From a virus, in the IMG/VR virus record IMGVR_UViG_3300024999_000030, positions 1-64,000 of that record: DNA of 64,000 bases. One strand, written 5' to 3'. Below the pieces are notes generated by a model. It was not told the origin of the DNA. It made no database searches and saw only the letters and a program-made list of their open reading frames with translations. The first letter of the stretch is position 1. Each line of letters opens with the position of its first letter. A program made the translations under genes and the position numbers. Shown piece after piece: positions 60,373-64,000 of the stretch.

Positions 60373-62772
60373 ATGGCAGATGAAGTTACTGTAGATAGTA
60401 AAACTGGCGCAGATATAATATCTGCAGTTACCGCCCAACGTAAACTAGCAGAAGCTTCCGGTCAGGTAGCTGAAAATATTGCTCAATCTTTTGAACAAGT
60501 TACCGAAGTTTTTCAAAAAACCAATAAAGCTGTTTCAGAGTTGGGCGGTACTTTTACTAAATTATTTGGTGATATTAATTCTGTTAACGACATCCCGTTA
60601 ATAGGCACTATTGAAGATATTGCTATGTCAGTAGATAAACGTATTGGCGTAGCAGTAAAAGCTCTTTTAATAGCAGCTGAAACTATGAATAAAATAGATA
60701 GTGCTTTTGTGGATCTTAAACGTAGTAGTGTTATAACTGGCGCTGCATTTGGTCAATCATCCATGGAAGTGGAAAGATATGCCAAGAGCCAAATGGCTAC
60801 GCTGGGAAGATTAAGTCAAACGTTATCAGTTCACACTGAAGAATTTAATAAATATCAAGAAGTATTACGTAAAACAGCTTTTTCTTATAGAGATATGGAT
60901 ACTATGATTCAAGCTTGGGGACCAAAGAAAGCAATAGTTGACCATATGTTTGCAATGAGCAAAGGTTTGGGTATGGAATTTTCTACTGTTCTAAAGGATT
61001 TTGAAGATCTAACGTTACGAGCTGGTCATGCAACAGGAGATTTTGCAAAAAATGCCACAACAACCGCTCAAATTTATAGAGGATTTTCTTATTCAGCTAA
61101 TAGATTAGGAATAACCGTTCCATATCTTCGTGAAGAAATTATGAAATCTGTGTCCGGTCATTGGGCTTCTATTACTAATATTGAAAATAGAGCTATGGAT
61201 TTAAGATTGAATTATGAAAAATTTTATATGGGCCTACAGCAACGAGGTCAAGAAGGATTAGCTGGAGACTTTTTAGCAAAAGTGCAAACCGGCTTGACTG
61301 GCCTTAGCTCTGGAAACGCTGCGTGGTTATTGGGAGCATCCGGTGGCGGCACAATGGCCGACGTTCAAACTTTCTTTGCTCAAATCAGAGAAGCTTCTGG
61401 TCAAGGTAAAATGGCCCCAGCTTTATTAAAAATCAAAACTAGTATGCAAAAGTATTTTGGTAGTTTCGAGTCTGTCCCAGAGTTAATAGCTCAGGGCGTA
61501 GCTAAAAACGACCCACGGTGGAACGCATCATTTGTAGTTCAATCTAAAATTCAAGAAATGTTTCATGTTAACGAAGGAGAGGCCCAAAATCTTATTCAAT
61601 TAGTGAATTCAGTTTTATCTGGTAAATTAACGGCTGAAGAAAAATTAAGTGCAGAAGAAAAAATAAAAAATGTTTTTGATCAAGGACAGGGAATAGCTCA
61701 GCAACAACTTACCACTTTACAAAATATAGCGATTAATGTTAAGGGTCTGTTTTTACATTGGGTATATGGTAAAAACGCTGAAGATTTATTAGAGAAAAAT
61801 TTAAAAACTACTGCAGAGACATTTGAAAAACAACATTTAGCAGATAAAGAAGCGAAACTTAAAAGGCCTCTATCTGCAGTTGAAAAACAAAATGCATTAT
61901 CAGAAGCCCGCAGCCTTTGGGTTTCCCTCAGAGAAATGGTTGCGGTGGGAGCCATAGAGCCAGATAGGGGTTCCATTGAAGATGCATTGGCGGAATTAAT
62001 GGGGAAGGGAACTGTTTCTTCTACTGTAACTGGCGCTAGAGGCGCAGCTCGGGTTGGTTCTGGTGGCTCACCTCCAGGCACTATTAGAGGTCAATATGGG
62101 GAAACGAGAATAGACAGTAGAGGTCGTAGATATTTACATAGTGGAATTGATATTTCCGGTAAAGAAGGAACAGTATTTCCTTCTCCTGTGACGGGGATAG
62201 CCACCTATCACCCAGAGGGTTTTCCTGGATATAAAAATATGGGAAATACGGTTAGCGTAATTACTGGTAACGAGGAGCATGTGTTTGGTCATTTATCTGG
62301 TATTCCCGATGGGTTTAAAAACGGTCCAGTAAACATTGGTGAACCAATTGGTCTAGTTGGAAGTACGGGCCGCTCTACGGGCCCGCATATTCATTACGAA
62401 GTGAGGAGTTTAGACTCTTCTAATCGTTCACGCACGGCTGGTGGCAGAATAGTTACTATCGAACCACCTCAAAATAATGTTTTATCATTACGCGCAGCGG
62501 TAAGTAATCTTCCACCTCGTATTTCGCCCACTGTGCCTAAGTTACCCTCTTCATTGCCAACTAGTGACGTCACTTCATCGTCCAAGTTAATCGCTAGCAA
62601 TGAAATGGCAACCAACACTAAAGCCCCTTCTTCGCAGATGGATTCAAATCAAAATGAACCCAAATCAAAGGGGCCCGTTAATAAAACTACAACTGTTAAT
62701 GCCGCTCTCATTCAAACCAAAAATGCTCCTCTTGAAAATGAATCTACTGGCGGAACCCCAGGAAGCAAATGA
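60373..62772 (+). CDS. Tape-measure-type tail protein with M23 peptidase domain
   Basis: 799 residues. Residues ~1-540 are mostly helical. A segment RSSVITGAAFGQSSMEVERYA matches one in the next protein, so they share ancestry. Near residue 575-690 an M23 (lysostaphin-type) endopeptidase: YLHSGIDISG with His and Asp, and GPHIHYEVR with the HxH motif. It would cut peptidoglycan cross-links during DNA entry. The C-terminal ~100 residues are Ser/Pro/Asn-rich. ATGA overlap with the next gene. Confidence 0.85.
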   Translation: MADEVTVDSKTGADIISAVTAQRKLAEASGQVAENIAQSFEQVTEVFQKTNKAVSELGGTFTKLFGDINSVNDIPLIGTIEDIAMSVDKRIGVAVKALLIAAETMNKIDSAFVDLKRSSVITGAAFGQSSMEVERYAKSQMATLGRLSQTLSVHTEEFNKYQEVLRKTAFSYRDMDTMIQAWGPKKAIVDHMFAMSKGLGMEFSTVLKDFEDLTLRAGHATGDFAKNATTTAQIYRGFSYSANRLGITVPYLREEIMKSVSGHWASITNIENRAMDLRLNYEKFYMGLQQRGQEGLAGDFLAKVQTGLTGLSSGNAAWLLGASGGGTMADVQTFFAQIREASGQGKMAPALLKIKTSMQKYFGSFESVPELIAQGVAKNDPRWNASFVVQSKIQEMFHVNEGEAQNLIQLVNSVLSGKLTAEEKLSAEEKIKNVFDQGQGIAQQQLTTLQNIAINVKGLFLHWVYGKNAEDLLEKNLKTTAETFEKQHLADKEAKLKRPLSAVEKQNALSEARSLWVSLREMVAVGAIEPDRGSIEDALAELMGKGTVSSTVTGARGAARVGSGGSPPGTIRGQYGETRIDSRGRRYLHSGIDISGKEGTVFPSPVTGIATYHPEGFPGYKNMGNTVSVITGNEEHVFGHLSGIPDGFKNGPVNIGEPIGLVGSTGRSTGPHIHYEVRSLDSSNRSRTAGGRIVTIEPPQNNVLSLRAAVSNLPPRISPTVPKLPSSLPTSDVTSSSKLIASNEMATNTKAPSSQMDSNQNEPKSKGPVNKTTTVNAALIQTKNAPLENESTGGTPGSK

Positions 62773-64000
62773 ACGAACAAGATAAAAATATTCAACGTGC
62801 GACTAAAGCAGCTATAGAATCTTCTAATGTTGCATATGAGTCATATTTACGCGTTCTTCAGCGATTAACGCGGTCCTTTAAGTTAATGGAAAATACTGCT
62901 GATGATATGAATAGTATTTTAAATGATCAAATTAAAACTTTATCAGATTCTGGTGTAATAAGAAATCTTACTTCCATGATGAAGAAAAGTGAAAATTTAA
63001 AAATTAAAACAGCTGGCAATTTATTAGAATCTGGAGCTAATCTTATAGACACAGTAACAACATTTGAACAAGCTATGATTAAAACCAAAACTAGTGCAAT
63101 TCAATTAGGAGCCTCTTTTGGGCAAACCACGGAAGAAGTTAGTCGATTTGCTAATGCCACACTTTCTCATATTGGTGAATTAAAATCAACACTACATGTT
63201 CAGCAAGACAGAATAGATCAATATCTTAATACTGTAAAAATGATGGCAGGTTCTTATGCCATGCTTAATGCTCAAATTATTGATTCTAGCGGTAATGTTG
63301 TTGATAATTTACAAAGCACTTTATTTAAATTTAGCAACGCCTTTCAATATGATATTATTCCCCTCACTAAGATGGTATATGGCGCCGCTGGTAGAATGGG
63401 CGCCTCCGATGATCCAAAAATTGCAGCATATAGAATGATGGAAGCTTGGGTAGATGCAACTAAAATGTTACGTATAGTTGGAATGTCTACCACTAAGGGC
63501 CTTGGAGATTTAGCTTCAATTGTGGCTGGGACAGAAGGTAGTATTGTAGATGGAACTAGGCGCATTGCGAATATTACATCTTTATATACTAGTGTTTTTA
63601 CTATTTTAAGAAATAAGGGACAAGAAGCTTTGACTGATGAATTTACGCGCATTATGGATGATGGAATGCGAAATTTATCTCCAGTTATATCTGGTCTTAT
63701 GGTGTCTGGTGGTTTCGCTAAAAATATTATTGGTGATGTTCAAGATCCATTAGTTGGCGGTATGATGTTGCGTGCTGCAGTTCGAGCTGGAAAGGATTTA
63801 AGAACTGGAAAAAATGTTTCCACAAATGATGTTATGGATATGATTATAAACACTCTTGAGGGTTCTGCTAAAACGCCCCTCTTTGTTTGGGGCCCAGAAT
63901 TTACTAAGGGCTTAACTCATTCACAAGCTAACACAGCGGCCAATCAATCTTTGTTGTTTGATCAATTACTGTCTAGTGTCTTTGGAGTTAAAGATAAAAA
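62769..64000 (+). CDS. Second tape-measure-like protein (3' end outside window)
   Basis: ATG overlaps the stop of the preceding gene. The frame stays open to the last base (at least 410 residues). Helical, with KTKTSAIQLGASFGQTTEEV followed by a helix and LHVQQDRIDQYLNTV, aligning with the 60373 product's segments around GAAFGQSSMEVERYA and LSVHTEEFNKYQEVL. Probably the main tape measure or a partner of it. Confidence 0.75.
   Translation, partial: MNEQDKNIQRATKAAIESSNVAYESYLRVLQRLTRSFKLMENTADDMNSILNDQIKTLSDSGVIRNLTSMMKKSENLKIKTAGNLLESGANLIDTVTTFEQAMIKTKTSAIQLGASFGQTTEEVSRFANATLSHIGELKSTLHVQQDRIDQYLNTVKMMAGSYAMLNAQIIDSSGNVVDNLQSTLFKFSNAFQYDIIPLTKMVYGAAGRMGASDDPKIAAYRMMEAWVDATKMLRIVGMSTTKGLGDLASIVAGTEGSIVDGTRRIANITSLYTSVFTILRNKGQEALTDEFTRIMDDGMRNLSPVISGLMVSGGFAKNIIGDVQDPLVGGMMLRAAVRAGKDLRTGKNVSTNDVMDMIINTLEGSAKTPLFVWGPEFTKGLTHSQANTAANQSLLFDQLLSSVFGVKDK

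Noticed and set aside
1-64000. CRISPR array, transposon or integrase
   Set aside because: No regularly spaced repeats, no transposase or recombinase motifs, and no terminal inverted repeats were seen; mobile elements here are homing endonucleases only.

Overview
The window is a contiguous piece of a large, AT-rich myovirus genome (contractile-tailed, most likely a jumbo phage). It holds about 60 genes, nearly all on the plus strand, and 36 tRNA or tRNA-like genes. The host cannot be named. A phage-encoded outer-membrane beta-barrel protein with a signal peptide argues for a Gram-negative host. Thirteen promoters share one build, TTGACT/A, a spacer of exactly 17 bp, then TATATT, and probably serve early or middle genes. 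A second motif, CTATTAATATTT, lies 38-76 bp upstream of most virion operons and is the likely late promoter.

Layout. 1-7.2 kb: head genes ending in the major capsid protein. 7.3-8.5 kb: two homing endonucleases. 8.5-10.9 kb: a lysine 2,3-aminomutase, a family gene resembling PD-(D/E)XK nucleases and a P-loop ATPase. 10.9-11.8 kb: tRNA operon 1 (Leu, Ser). 11.8-15.5 kb: small early-type genes, including a PTH2-like gene interrupted by an in-frame TAG and, just downstream, a tRNA with anticodon CTA. 15.5-16.2 kb: the outer-membrane barrel. 16.2-17.6 kb: tRNA operon 2. 17.6-28.4 kb: tail fibre and spike genes. 28.4-30.2 kb: three Y RNAs and a Ro60 (TROVE) gene. 30.3-33.6 kb: tRNA-Ile, a gene with a hairpin-covered ribosome site, and tRNA operon 3 with two HNH genes. 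33.6-37.2 kb: an AAA+ ATPase and a full-length RNase Y. 37.2-53.1 kb: neck, baseplate and fibre genes. 53.2-64 kb: tail sheath, two tail tubes, a frameshifted tail assembly chaperone and two tape-measure-like proteins.

The most striking finding is that each of the three tRNA operons has the architecture of a ribosome-controlled attenuator. A TTGACT-17-TATATT promoter is followed by a leader ORF of 22-31 codons. The end of that ORF forms RNA segment 1. Segment 2 can pair either with segment 1 or with segment 3, and the 2:3 pairing is an intrinsic terminator. The tRNA genes come next. Leader peptide composition matches the tRNAs behind it. Leader 1 has a run of ten Ser/Leu residues before Leu and Ser tRNAs. 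Leader 2 contains W,H,I,E,F,A,N,V,M,D before tRNAs for those ten amino acids. Leader 3 has 19 consecutive residues drawn only from T,Q,G,P,K,R,Y,C before tRNAs for those eight. The three sets partition all 20 amino acids without overlap. The phage therefore seems to carry a full tRNA set in three operons that each sense shortage of their own amino acids. I know of no described equivalent.

A second theme is RNA metabolism. Ro60 with three Y RNAs, one carrying a circularly permuted tRNA mimic, lies near RNase Y. Together with the suppressor tRNA, the PTH2-like protein, possible EF-P-type chemistry from the aminomutase and many oddly shaped tRNAs, this suggests a phage that takes over translation and RNA turnover.
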